Source: Agarivorans sp. Toyoura001
GTDB taxonomy: Bacteria > Pseudomonadota > Gammaproteobacteria > Enterobacterales > Celerinatantimonadaceae
DNA: 64,000 nt
Assembly: GCF_005405585.1 (NCBI RefSeq)
Contig: NZ_BJEQ01000007.1
Coordinates: 62,001 to 126,000, forward strand
Direction: 5' to 3'
Position numbers and translations under genes: made by a program. Of the stretch, positions 51,270 to 61,000 are shown piece after piece. The notes under the pieces were generated by a model. The model saw only the letters and a list, made by a program, of their open reading frames with translations, had not been told where the DNA came from and ran no database searches. Numbering within the stretch: position 1 is the first letter of the stretch; each line of letters begins with the position of its first letter.

Positions 51270-52070
51270 TTACTCGAGATCTCTGAAGCGTTCTTGGTGA
51301 GGATTGGGTTCTTGGCTTTCAAGGTATTGGCTGACAATCCGGTCATAGGTACCATTTTCTTTAATGATATAAAGCCCTCTATTGAAGCCATCGCATACTT
51401 CGCGATCCCAAAACACGTTATAAAAACCAAACTTCTCACCAAATATTTTTGACACCACGTACTCAGTATCGGAGTTCTTATATTCTGTTCTCGCTTTAAA
51501 ATAGTTGAAGATTTCATGGGCTAAAACAATCACATCTACACGTTCTTTAAACAGCATTAAGATTTGAGATTGTTGTTTTGAGGTTTCTTGGTATAGAGAT
51601 TTCTCCTTGTTTGATAGCGCTATGCGCTTATAGTCATCGCCATAAAATAGGCTGGCTCGTTGATGCGCCAATATCGACTTATCTTGTAAATCATTAATCG
51701 TTGAAATATCGAGACCTGTCTTGTTTAAGTGTATTGCGACGGTTTGATATTCGGGCAGCACGATATCGGAATAAAAAACCTCAATATCTTTAAAGTTTTT
51801 TAAGGTAACAATGGCACCATCAATTTGCTTTTGGCGAAAGGATATCGGCAGGCGTCCGTAGGGATAGCTAGTAAATTCTACCTGATAACCGGCAATAGTG
51901 AGGCTCTCTCGCACTATATCCACTTCGGCACCAGAAAACTTGTCGCCCTCTACAATGCTGTAAGGCGGAAAGTCAGCCACACCGATCAAAATGACATTAT
52001 CCTTCGCTAAGCAAAGAGAGCTACTCATAAGCAATAGGCAAACGGTGAAGGCGCTGCGGATCCATATCAT
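51270..52070 (-). CDS. Orphan periplasmic amino-acid-type solute-binding protein (SBP family 3)
   Basis: A 266-residue protein with a signal peptide (cleavage after L-C-L-A). The rest fits extracellular solute-binding family 3: VADFPPYSIVEGDKFSGAEV, DIVRESLTIAGYQVEFTSYP, FRQKQIDGAIVTL. In place of the usual D-x-x-x-P-Y a Tyr/Asp pair is kept (ADFPPYS). No ABC permease or ATPase genes are beside it, so it is an orphan; it may serve a remote transporter or act as a sensor ligand-binding protein. It is AT-richer than its neighbours. It is divergent from comM. Confidence 0.82.
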   Translation of the reverse strand: MIWIRSAFTVCLLLMSSSLCLAKDNVILIGVADFPPYSIVEGDKFSGAEVDIVRESLTIAGYQVEFTSYPYGRLPISFRQKQIDGAIVTLKNFKDIEVFYSDIVLPEYQTVAIHLNKTGLDISTINDLQDKSILAHQRASLFYGDDYKRIALSNKEKSLYQETSKQQSQILMLFKERVDVIVLAHEIFNYFKARTEYKNSDTEYVVSKIFGEKFGFYNVFWDREVCDGFNRGLYIIKENGTYDRIVSQYLESQEPNPHQERFRDLE

Positions 52071-52222
52071 AAATTAAAATATAGCAGTTGCTGAAGCAAA
52101 AACGAGCACACTCAAGAGGGCCATACTCACTAGAAAAGCTGCTAGGTTAGTGAGGGGCCATTAATGACACTTTTATTAAAATACGACTAGTATCAAAGGT
52201 GTTATTAATTGTTGGGAAAATT

Positions 52223-53737
52223 ATGGGTTTAGCGATTGTTAAAACATGTACTTTGGTAGGCATGGAAGCCTTAAACGTTACCGTAGAAGTTCATTTGGCC
52301 AACGGTTTACCAGCCTTTAGTATTGTGGGGTTGCCAGAGACCTCGGTTAAAGAAGCGAAAGACAGAGTGCGTAGTGCGATACTAAACAGTGGCTTTTCTT
52401 TTCCGGCAAAACGCATCACCGTAAACCTTGCCCCAGCAGACGTTCCTAAAAGCGGAGGTCGATTTGATTTACCTATTGCGATAGGCATCCTCGCTGCTGC
52501 TGGCGATATTCCGCTAGCTTGTTTAAACGATATGGCTTTTTGTGGAGAGCTGGCGCTTTCCGGTGCTATTCGCCCAGTTAGCGGTGCCATTGCCACGGCA
52601 CTGTCTATAAGCCAGCAGCATCTCACTTTAGTCACTAGTGAACAAGACGCTGACGCCGCAGCACGGGTGCCTGAGGTGAAAGTACATGGCAGCGCCAGCC
52701 TGCAGCAGCTTAGCGCTGGTTTAAATGGTCAAAGCGCTTTTAATCTGTTGGCTGCAAGCCCCATTGAGCCGGCATTAAGCAAGCTAGAGTTAGATATGAG
52801 TGACGTGCAGGGCCAGCACTTAGCCAAGCGTGCTTTAGAGCTGGCTGCGGCAGGGGCACATCACTTATTGATGTTAGGCCCGCCGGGAACGGGCAAGACC
52901 ATGTTGGCCAGCCGTTTACCGGGTATTTTACCTAGCCTAAGTGAGCAGCAGGCAATAGAGGTCGCGGCGATTAACTCGGTCAGTGCCCAGCAAAGAGAGC
53001 TTGAACAATGGTATATACCGCCATTTAGAAGCCCACATCATAGTGCGTCTATGGTGGCTTTAGTGGGCGGAGGATCAAACCCAAAGCCGGGAGAAATTAC
53101 TCTGGCTCATCATGGAGTGTTATTTCTAGATGAGCTACCAGAGTTTGCCCGCAGTACCCTAGATGCCCTGCGTCAGCCCCTAGAATCAGGCGAGGTACAT
53201 ATATCACGCGCTGCTTTGCAAGTTCGTTTCCCTTCGCGTTTTCAGCTCATAGCAGCCATGAATCCGTCGCCCTGTGGATATTACCAAGGCCAACAATTGC
53301 GCAGTAACCCCGATCAAATCCTCAAGTATTTGAGTAAGCTTTCGGGTCCATTTCTAGATCGCTTTGATTTAAGTGTGGAGGTGGCTGAGTTACCGAAAGG
53401 CAGTTTAAGCCAACACTCTAGTGGTGAGTCTAGCGAGGCAATCAAACAACGGGTTATTGCAGCCCGTAAATTACAAATGCAGCGCAGCGGTAAACTCAAT
53501 AGCCAACTCTCGGGTAAAGAGTTACATAAACATGCTTTTCTTGGTGCTGAAAATAGCGACTTTTTAGAAAGCAGTATTCGCCAGCTTGGGCTTTCTGCAC
53601 GAGCATTTCATCGTGTTTGGCGCTTGGCCAGAACCATTGCCGATCTGAAACAACAATCAGATGTTAAACGCAGTGATCTTGTGGAAGCACTAAGTTATCG
53701 TGCTATGGATCGATTGTTAAAACAATTAAGCTACTAA
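52223..53737 (+). CDS. comM: Mg-chelatase-like ATPase ComM (YifB)
   Basis: A 504-residue hexameric AAA+ helicase that promotes branch migration during natural transformation. Motifs: the N-terminal ChlI-like domain (MEALNVTVEVHLANGLPAF, PETSVKEAKDRVRSA), Walker A GPPGTGKTMLASRLPGI (about 220-236), Walker B LFLDELPEF, and the C-terminal ASLSYRAMDR-type end. I chose ATG 52223, which gives the family N-terminus M-G-L-A-I-V-K-T and a length near E. coli YifB (506). In E. coli yifB lies beside ilvL; here six genes lie between the ilv leader and comM. Confidence 0.95.
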   Translation: MGLAIVKTCTLVGMEALNVTVEVHLANGLPAFSIVGLPETSVKEAKDRVRSAILNSGFSFPAKRITVNLAPADVPKSGGRFDLPIAIGILAAAGDIPLACLNDMAFCGELALSGAIRPVSGAIATALSISQQHLTLVTSEQDADAAARVPEVKVHGSASLQQLSAGLNGQSAFNLLAASPIEPALSKLELDMSDVQGQHLAKRALELAAAGAHHLLMLGPPGTGKTMLASRLPGILPSLSEQQAIEVAAINSVSAQQRELEQWYIPPFRSPHHSASMVALVGGGSNPKPGEITLAHHGVLFLDELPEFARSTLDALRQPLESGEVHISRAALQVRFPSRFQLIAAMNPSPCGYYQGQQLRSNPDQILKYLSKLSGPFLDRFDLSVEVAELPKGSLSQHSSGESSEAIKQRVIAARKLQMQRSGKLNSQLSGKELHKHAFLGAENSDFLESSIRQLGLSARAFHRVWRLARTIADLKQQSDVKRSDLVEALSYRAMDRLLKQLSY

Positions 53738-53803
53738 TATTCACTTTATTTTGACTATTTTCTGTTGAGTCTCTAGTGGCTATAAACTTTTTGTCACAGT
53801 GCT

Positions 53804-53827
53804 GGCGCTGCTTGAGCGCCTTTTTTT
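53804..53827 (+). terminator. Rho-independent terminator after comM
   Basis: GGCGCT / AGCGCC stem (53804-53809 with 53815-53820), 5-nt loop, then seven T. Confidence 0.93.
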
Positions 53828-54189
53828 GTTCCGTAAAGAAATGAATACAACAAAATGGCGCAGAAATTGTATAGCTATCTGTGTTCAATTTATTGACACT
53901 TAATTAGAATGAAAAGAAAGATAACGTTTTCATAAGCTGCTGTTTTTGAAGTACTATGTGAGTTATAAACATAGAGTTATTGATAGCTGTTTATAGGAAC
54001 CACGGGTGTTCAAGCTCTTTTAAAGAGTAAATGAAATATTAAAAAAGAAAGGCAGTAAGGTCAGAAACATGACTTTCACCGAAAAATCGTTAAACGGGTG
54101 TTTACAAGGTGATAGCTGCTACTTAAAGTGCAAACGTGAATAACCCGCATAAAGAGGTTATCGCGCTAATAAAAAAGGAAGGAATTACG
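53828..54189. other. AT-rich intergenic region with a possible tiny ORF
   Basis: There is no recognised gene in these 362 bp. A 24-codon frame (54069-54143) has an AAGG about nine bases upstream and codes for a peptide with three Cys (G-C-L-Q-G-D-S-C-Y-L-K-C). It may be a leader or chance. A weak inverted repeat CTATGT / ACATAG (53954-53959 with 53969-53974) lies upstream. Confidence 0.35.
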
Positions 54190-54588
54190 ATGATGAAATG
54201 GATGGTGATAGGCATTTCTCTATTGTTTGCTGCGAGCGCTAGCGCTCAAGAAGTTAGAATTTGGTTACAATCAGGTAGTGAATCGCAATGGATGGAGTTA
54301 AGTGATTTACAGATACAGAATACAGATGGCAGTTTAAAAAACCGCATAGTAGCTTTAGATAGCAAAGGAAAACGTTTGTTTATGCCCCTAAGTGAGTTGG
54401 CATTCATTCAAGCAGATAATCAGTACTATTATGTATCTAATCAATATATTGCAGTAACCCACAGCGGCGCTAAGTTTAGCTTGCCAAGCCAAGATGATGA
54501 CGTAGGTATGTTTGTGGCTAAAAATGGCTTTGGTGGATACACCACCTTTGACTACTCGGCATTACGTCGAATTATCTTCTCTAAATAG
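54190..54588 (+). CDS. Small exported protein of unknown function
   Basis: A 132-residue protein with a signal peptide (M-M-K-W-M-V-I-G-I-S-L-L-F-A-A-S-A-S-A-Q). The mature part is beta-rich and polar (VRIWLQSGSESQWMELSDLQ, KRLFMPLSELAFIQADNQYY) and ends R-R-I-I-F-S-K. I recognise no family. The start has SD AAGGAAGGA; a GTG at 54136 opens the same frame earlier but would put 18 residues before the signal peptide. It stands alone ahead of the recC terminator region. Confidence 0.7.
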   Translation: MMKWMVIGISLLFAASASAQEVRIWLQSGSESQWMELSDLQIQNTDGSLKNRIVALDSKGKRLFMPLSELAFIQADNQYYYVSNQYIAVTHSGAKFSLPSQDDDVGMFVAKNGFGGYTTFDYSALRRIIFSK

Positions 54589-54610
54589 TTTCCTCATTCT
54601 GTCTAGAAAG

Positions 54611-54667
54611 AACCTCTTTCGCTTAATTAAAATTGCTTAAGCAACACTTTTTTAAGAGGTTTTTTCT
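54611..54667 (+). terminator. Terminator before recC
   Basis: AACCTCTT / AAGAGGTT (54611-54618 with 54654-54661) enclose a 35-nt loop that holds an inner palindrome TTGCTTAAGCAA, followed by six T. Confidence 0.8.
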
Positions 54668-54706
54668 GGCACAATAAAGGCTGCCTAGTTCAAGGGAACA
54701 GCCTTC

Positions 54707-57700
54707 TTGTTATATCTTTATCAAAGCAACCACTTAGATACCCTGCAAATACTGCTAAGTAAGGTAATGTCCTTACAGGCACCTGCTAATCCTTTTGTTC
54801 AGCAACAAGTGTTGGTGCAAAGTCCCGGCATGGCGCAGTGGCTAAAGCTACAACTGGCCGAACAACAGGGCATTGTGGCGAATGTGGCCTTCCCGCTCCC
54901 TGCTAGTTTTATTTGGCAAATGTTTCATTTGGTCTTGCAAGACGTCCCCGAACAAAGTCCCTTCAATAAAGAAGCCATGAGTTGGCGCTTAATGCGTTTG
55001 CTACCTAAACGGTTGGCCGAAGAAGAATTTAGTGCGCTAAAACACTACTTGCTAGGTGATGATGATACGACTGAGATAGAGAGCCGTAAGTTATGGCAAC
55101 TGGCTCAGAAAATTGCTGACATTTACGACCAATATTTGGTGTATCGTAGCCAGTGGACCAGTGCTTGGGAAGATGGCGAAGACCTGATTGAAGTCAGTGA
55201 AAGCCAACCTTGGCAGCCGATCCTTTGGCGAGATTTGGTTGATGATACCGTTGGCTCTATGGACTCGCCTTACCACCGCGGCAATTTGTATATCGATTTT
55301 GTTGAGCAACTGCGGCTAGCAAAAACGGCGCCGCAAGGCCTGCCAGAACAAGTGTTTATTTTTGGTATATCGGCTTTGCCACCAGCCTATGTTGAGGCCT
55401 TAGATGCACTGGCCTTACATACTGATATTCATCTGTTTCTCACCAATCCATCAGAGAAGTATTGGGGCGATGTACGCGACGTTAGCACTGTGCTTAAGCA
55501 GCAAGCCGACATTGAAGTAGTCGGTAACCCGCTATTAGCCTCAATGGGTAAATTAGGGCGTGACTACATTGAAATGCTGCACCCGCTTAACAAACAAGAA
55601 ACCGACATTTTTGCTAGCAACCTCAATGAACACAGCGCCGCAAGTTTATTGTCCTTAGTGCAAGATGATATTTTGCAGCTGCAAGACCCTATTGATTATC
55701 AGCGCTTTGATAGCAGCGAACATAAACGTTCTATTGCCGTTAATGACAGTAGTATTCAATTACATTTGTGCCATAGCCCTCGTCGAGAATTAGAAGTACT
55801 GCACGACCAGTTATTGGCAATGTTTGAACAAGATCCAGACTTAAGCCCGCGTGACGTAATAGTGATGGTGCCCGACGTAAACCGTTACGGGCCAATGATT
55901 CAAGCCGTATTTGGCAGCGCGAGTCGTGAGACTCGTTTGCCGTTTGCTATTTCTGATCGCAGTGCAACTCAAGAGAACCCGGTATTGCTCAGCTTTTTAG
56001 AGCTGCTGGCCTTACCACAAAAACGAAAGTCAGCCGCCGAGTTGCTCGCTCTATTGGAAGTGCCAGCCATTATGCGCTGTTTCGACTTAAGTGAAGATGA
56101 GCTAAAACCGCTACGTCAATGGGTGAAAGAGGCGGGAGTTCGTTGGGGCTTAGATGGTGCTGATCGTAGCCGCTGGCAAGCGCCAGACGATGAAACCCAT
56201 TCTTGGTTATTTGGCATTAAACGTATGTTGTTGGGTTATGCCATGCCTGGCGAAGCTGGTCTTTACCAAGGTGTGCTGGGCTATGATGAAGTGCAAGGTA
56301 AACGCGCTCTTGCAGTGGGTAAGTTGGCCGACTTTATTGATGTGTTAATGCAGCTAGAGCAACAGCTCTTAGAAGCAGTTCCTGCAGCACAGTGGCGAGA
56401 GCGCCTGCAAGCTTTGCTAAACGATATTTATCACTTTGATAGTGACGACGAAGCCGAGCAATTACGTTTGTTAAAGTTGTTTGAAACCTTGGTGGAGCAG
56501 TGCACCGCAACCGAATATCACGAGCCAATAAGCCCAGAACTAATTTTGGATTATTGCCGAAACCAGCTGAATGCCCAACGCGGCAGTCAGCGATTTTTAG
56601 CCGGACAAATCAACTTTTGTACCTTGCTACCAATGCGCGCCATACCTTTTAAAGTCGTGTGTTTATTGGGAATGAATGACAGTGAATACCCACGCAGTGT
56701 GCCCAGTTTAGGTTTTGATCTTATGGCGGCTAATCCGCCAAAACGCGGCGATCGTAGCCGCCGAGATGACGACCGTTATTTGTTTTTAGAAGCGCTGCTG
56801 GCTGCTCAACAGCGATTATACATTTCGTATATTGCGCATAGCGCTAAAGATAATAGTGAGCAAACTCCCTCGGTATTAGTGGCCGAGCTGGCTGATTATT
56901 TAGCGCAAAGCTGCGTTTTGGACGGTGATGAACAGCTCAATGTGGATGACTCCGGCAAGCAGTTGCTTGCTCAGCTCACTCATCAGCATCCCTTGCAACC
57001 ATTCTCGCCCGAGTATTATCAGCATTCCTCACGGATCTTTAGCTATGCGCAGCGCTGGTTGCCCGCAGTGGCGGCTCAGCAGCAGAATAAATCTGAGCAC
57101 ACATTGGCAGAACCGTTAATCAACGAGGGTGGTTTGGCAGATATTGAAATGGACGAACTGCTAGCGTTTAGCCGCTCGCCAATTGCTTATTTTTATCAGC
57201 GACGCTTAAAAGTGAGCTTTCCTCGCTTAAGTGACCAACTAGAAGAAACCGAACCTTTCTTAGTTGAAGGCCTATCGGGTTACACCATGAAGCAACACTT
57301 GCTGGAACAGCAATTAGATAATGCCGATAAACGCCAGCAGTTTGAACACTTACATGCCGCTGGCGCTTTGCCCCATGGTGGGTTTGGTGAAGTATCGTTT
57401 GAGCAGCAATGGCAAGACACACAACCATTGGCAGATATGCTATTTCCTTTGCTAGCGGGTGGTTTGTTAGAGCGCCAACAATTAATGCTGCAGGTGGGCT
57501 ACCATTCGGAAGTTAGCGTATTGCAAACCCGTTTATCGGCTTGGCTAAAGCATCAGTATGCACAAGGGTTGGTGTCTTATCGCCCTGGCAGCATTCGTGG
57601 TAAAGACTTAGTGGCTGCCTGGTTATGGCATTTGGTTTTTCATGCGGTGCAGCCAGCTCAAGCGTCAGCTAGTTATATTGTTGGCCGCAAAAATGCTTGG

Positions 57701-58060
57701 CAGTTCGCGCCTATTGATAGTGAATTTGCCACTCAGTGTTTGAGTGACTGGCTAACTTGCTTGCACGCAGGTTTACAGCAACCTTTGCTATTACCTATCG
57801 AAAGCGCTTGGCAATGGATAAGCCAGTGCAAAGATAAAAAGACTGGTGCAATCGAGTTTAGCGAAGCCAATATCGACAAGGCACGCCGCGCTGCACGCAT
57901 CCAGTTTGCGGGTGGGCCCTTTGCACAAGCCGAAGGTGATGACCCGTATATTCAAGCCCAACTAGCTGATTTAGAAGCAATATGGCCGGAATTCGAAGCC
58001 AATACTCAGCGTTTATTCGAGCCCTTGTTACAACATATAGAGGAGTTTGCCAGTGTCTGA
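54707..58060 (+). CDS. recC: Exodeoxyribonuclease V gamma subunit RecC
   Basis: A 1117-residue subunit of the RecBCD nuclease-helicase that reads the Chi site during double-strand-break repair. The N-terminus LYLYQSNHLDTL and ...VLVQSPGMAQWLKLQL match RecC families; other motifs are FPLPASFIWQMF, SPRRELEVLHDQLL (inactive-helicase fold), P-M-R-A-I-P-F-K-V-V-C-L-L-G-M-N and D-D-R-Y-L-F-L-E-A-L-L. The start is TTG 54707 with AAGGGA about ten bases upstream; E. coli RecC starts similarly after M-L-R-V-Y. The stop overlaps the recB start. No ptrA lies between recC and recB, unlike E. coli. Confidence 0.96.
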   Translation: MLYLYQSNHLDTLQILLSKVMSLQAPANPFVQQQVLVQSPGMAQWLKLQLAEQQGIVANVAFPLPASFIWQMFHLVLQDVPEQSPFNKEAMSWRLMRLLPKRLAEEEFSALKHYLLGDDDTTEIESRKLWQLAQKIADIYDQYLVYRSQWTSAWEDGEDLIEVSESQPWQPILWRDLVDDTVGSMDSPYHRGNLYIDFVEQLRLAKTAPQGLPEQVFIFGISALPPAYVEALDALALHTDIHLFLTNPSEKYWGDVRDVSTVLKQQADIEVVGNPLLASMGKLGRDYIEMLHPLNKQETDIFASNLNEHSAASLLSLVQDDILQLQDPIDYQRFDSSEHKRSIAVNDSSIQLHLCHSPRRELEVLHDQLLAMFEQDPDLSPRDVIVMVPDVNRYGPMIQAVFGSASRETRLPFAISDRSATQENPVLLSFLELLALPQKRKSAAELLALLEVPAIMRCFDLSEDELKPLRQWVKEAGVRWGLDGADRSRWQAPDDETHSWLFGIKRMLLGYAMPGEAGLYQGVLGYDEVQGKRALAVGKLADFIDVLMQLEQQLLEAVPAAQWRERLQALLNDIYHFDSDDEAEQLRLLKLFETLVEQCTATEYHEPISPELILDYCRNQLNAQRGSQRFLAGQINFCTLLPMRAIPFKVVCLLGMNDSEYPRSVPSLGFDLMAANPPKRGDRSRRDDDRYLFLEALLAAQQRLYISYIAHSAKDNSEQTPSVLVAELADYLAQSCVLDGDEQLNVDDSGKQLLAQLTHQHPLQPFSPEYYQHSSRIFSYAQRWLPAVAAQQQNKSEHTLAEPLINEGGLADIEMDELLAFSRSPIAYFYQRRLKVSFPRLSDQLEETEPFLVEGLSGYTMKQHLLEQQLDNADKRQQFEHLHAAGALPHGGFGEVSFEQQWQDTQPLADMLFPLLAGGLLERQQLMLQVGYHSEVSVLQTRLSAWLKHQYAQGLVSYRPGSIRGKDLVAAWLWHLVFHAVQPAQASASYIVGRKNAWQFAPIDSEFATQCLSDWLTCLHAGLQQPLLLPIESAWQWISQCKDKKTGAIEFSEANIDKARRAARIQFAGGPFAQAEGDDPYIQAQLADLEAIWPEFEANTQRLFEPLLQHIEEFASV

Positions 58061-61000
58061 TATAAACGCGCAAGCTCAGCCTAAGCAGGCAGTAAGAACT
58101 AATAATCTCGATGCATTTACCCTTCCGCTGAACGGAGCGCGCCTAATTGAAGCCAGTGCGGGAACGGGGAAAAGCTTTACTATTGGAACTTTGGTTCTGC
58201 GTTTACTACTGGGGCATCAGCGAGTAGAAGGGCAAGGCTTTTCTCAGCAAGGTGAGCTTAAGCCACTGACTATCGACCAGATATTGGTGGTGACTTTTAC
58301 CGAAGCGGCCACCCAAGAACTCCGAGGCAGTATTCGAGAAAAAATTCATGAAGCACGCATTGCTTTTTTACGTAGTGAAAATGAAGACAAAGTTGAGAAT
58401 GAAAATGAGGCTTTGAAAAGGCTACTAGATGAAGTAGGCGATCACCCACAAGCGGCTCAGCGTTTACTGCTGGCTGAGCAAAACATGGATCAGGCCGCAG
58501 TATTCACCATTCATGGTTTTTGTCAGCGCATGTTAAAGCAACATGCTTTTGAATCTGGCTTACCCTTTGAGATGGAGTTTCTCACTAACGAAATCCATTT
58601 ACGTTTGCAAGCGGTGCAAGACTGCTGGCGACAGCGTTTTTATCCCCTGCCTGTGCCACTTATCTCGCGCATTGTGCAATGTTGGCCGGGGCCTTATCAG
58701 CTGCATCAAGAAATTGGCAGCTTGCTTAATCAAAGCCATTTTGAGCTGCAAGGTGTGCCAAATGAGCAAAATCTAGAAGCCTTTTTTGCCCAGCAAATTG
58801 CACGTATAGATACCTTTAAACAGCTGTGGAAACCCGCAGCAGCCGACATTGCCGAGCTAATTGCCACTGCGCCTTTGAACGGCAACAAGTTTCGCAAAGC
58901 CTCGGTAGAGAAATGGCTAGGGCTGATTAATCAGTTTGCCGACGCTCCTACCGAGAGCGATTTTTTAAGCAAGCCTTTGCGTGAAGCCTTAGGCAAGTTT
59001 ACCCCAGAGAATTTAGCCAATGGTGTCAAAGCCAAAGGTGCGCCGCCAGAGCATAAGGCGTTCAATGCTATTGAAGCCTTGTTTGATGACGAACAGAACA
59101 TTAAAAACCTGCTGTTAGCGCAGTTATTACCGCAAATTCGCCAGCGCTTCGCTGAGCTAAAACAGCAGCAACAATTATTGAGTTTTGATGATTTGCTGGC
59201 GGGTTTAGCCAAGGCGCTAAATGCCCCTCAAGGTGGTGTTCTCGCCGAGCAAATTGCCCAGTTGTATCCAGTGGCAATGATTGACGAATTTCAAGATACC
59301 GACCCGCAGCAGTATCAAATATTTTCGCAGCTTTATATGGGCAGAGCCGATAGCGCATTAATGCTGATTGGTGACCCTAAACAAGCCATTTACGGCTTTC
59401 GTGGTGCCGATATTTTCACCTACATGCAAGCACGTAACAATGTTGCTGCACGTTATAACTTGCCCACCAATTGGCGCTCGACCGGGGCGATGGTGAATGC
59501 CTGTAACCTATTGTTTGAAGCCCATGCGCGGCCATTTATTTTTGACGATGCGATTCAGTTTATTCCGGTTAACGCGGCTAAAGACCAGCTTAGCGGTTTA
59601 AAAATCAACGGCCAAGAACAAGCTGCGATGCAGTTTTTGTATCAGCAAAATAGTGAGTTTGTGCGTGGCGAAGACTATATCAATGGCCAAGCTTTGCAGT
59701 GTGCTCAGCAAATTCAACAATTATTAGAAGCCGGACAAAGCGGCGCAGCCACCTTGGGCGACAAGGGTAAAACCGTTGAAGCGGGAGACATTGCGGTATT
59801 GGTAAGAACCCGCCGCGAAGGCGACAAAGTTGCTGCGGCATTGGCCAAACAAAATATTGCCAGCGTGAGTTTGTCTAACCGCGATAGCGTGTTTGAAAGC
59901 CCAGAGGCTTATCAATTTTACCTGCAATTATTAGCCTGCCAAGAACCGCATAACGATCGTAAATTACGTGCCGCCCTCGCCAGTAAAATGCTTGGCCTAA
60001 GCTTGCAAGAGTTGGATGCACTGAACACCGACGAAGCTTGTTGGCAACGTTATTCGCAAGAATTTTCCGAGTACCAACAACTGTGGCTAAGCCAAGGCGT
60101 ACTGGCGATGTTTTATCGCTGGATGAGCCAACGTGGTATTAGCGAGCGCTGGATAAACCAAAGTGATAACTACGGTGAGCGCTTACTCACCAACTTAATG
60201 CATTTAGCTGAGCTGCTACAAAACCAAAGTGCCGAGCTAGATGGTGAAGCCGCCTTAATGCGTTGGTTTGCCGAGCAACTATTAGAGCCAGACGGCAATG
60301 CCGACGACCAACAATTGCGTTTAGAAAGTGACGCGAACTTAGTGCGAATTGTCACTATTCATAAAAGTAAGGGTTTGGAATATCCAATAGTGATGTTGCC
60401 ATTTATTCTTGGTTTTCGCGAAGCCAGCGAAGCGTTGTATCATGAAGGCGAGCGCTTTATTTATGATTTGGACGCTGGCGAAAAAGCCATGGAAGCGGCT
60501 TGCCAAGAACGTTTAGCCGAAGATTTACGCTTGTTGTATGTGGCGGTTACGCGGGCAGTGTATTGTTGTTATTTAGGCGTGGCAGATCTTAAAAAAGGCA
60601 ATGCCAAAAAAGGCGATACCGACGTACACCAAAGTGCGTTGGGTTACTTACTACAACAAAATCAGCCGCAGCCTGCGGGAGCGTTAGCAGCGATATTAGA
60701 TAATCTTGCCCTGCACAAAGACATTGCCTGGCAAACCGTGAGTGAGCAAACACTCACACCTTATCAAGCGATTGATGAGGGTGAACAGAGCTATGCCGCG
60801 AGGCAGTTTACTAGCCAAATCAATCGAAACTGGTGGTTAACTAGCTATTCAGCGCTGAGTCGTCATCAAGGTCACCATTCCGGCTTTGACGCCAGCAGCG
60901 ACATGGCTTGGCTAGACCAAGCAGAAGGGCTAAGCGTGGAAAACAGCCAGCCACAGGCAGAGCAAACACTCACTATTTTTGATTTTCCGCGTGGTGCAGA

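Noticed and set aside
53828-54189. Cyclic di-GMP riboswitch before the small exported protein
   Set aside because: The region has scattered short inverted repeats but not the GEMM core and tetraloop pattern.
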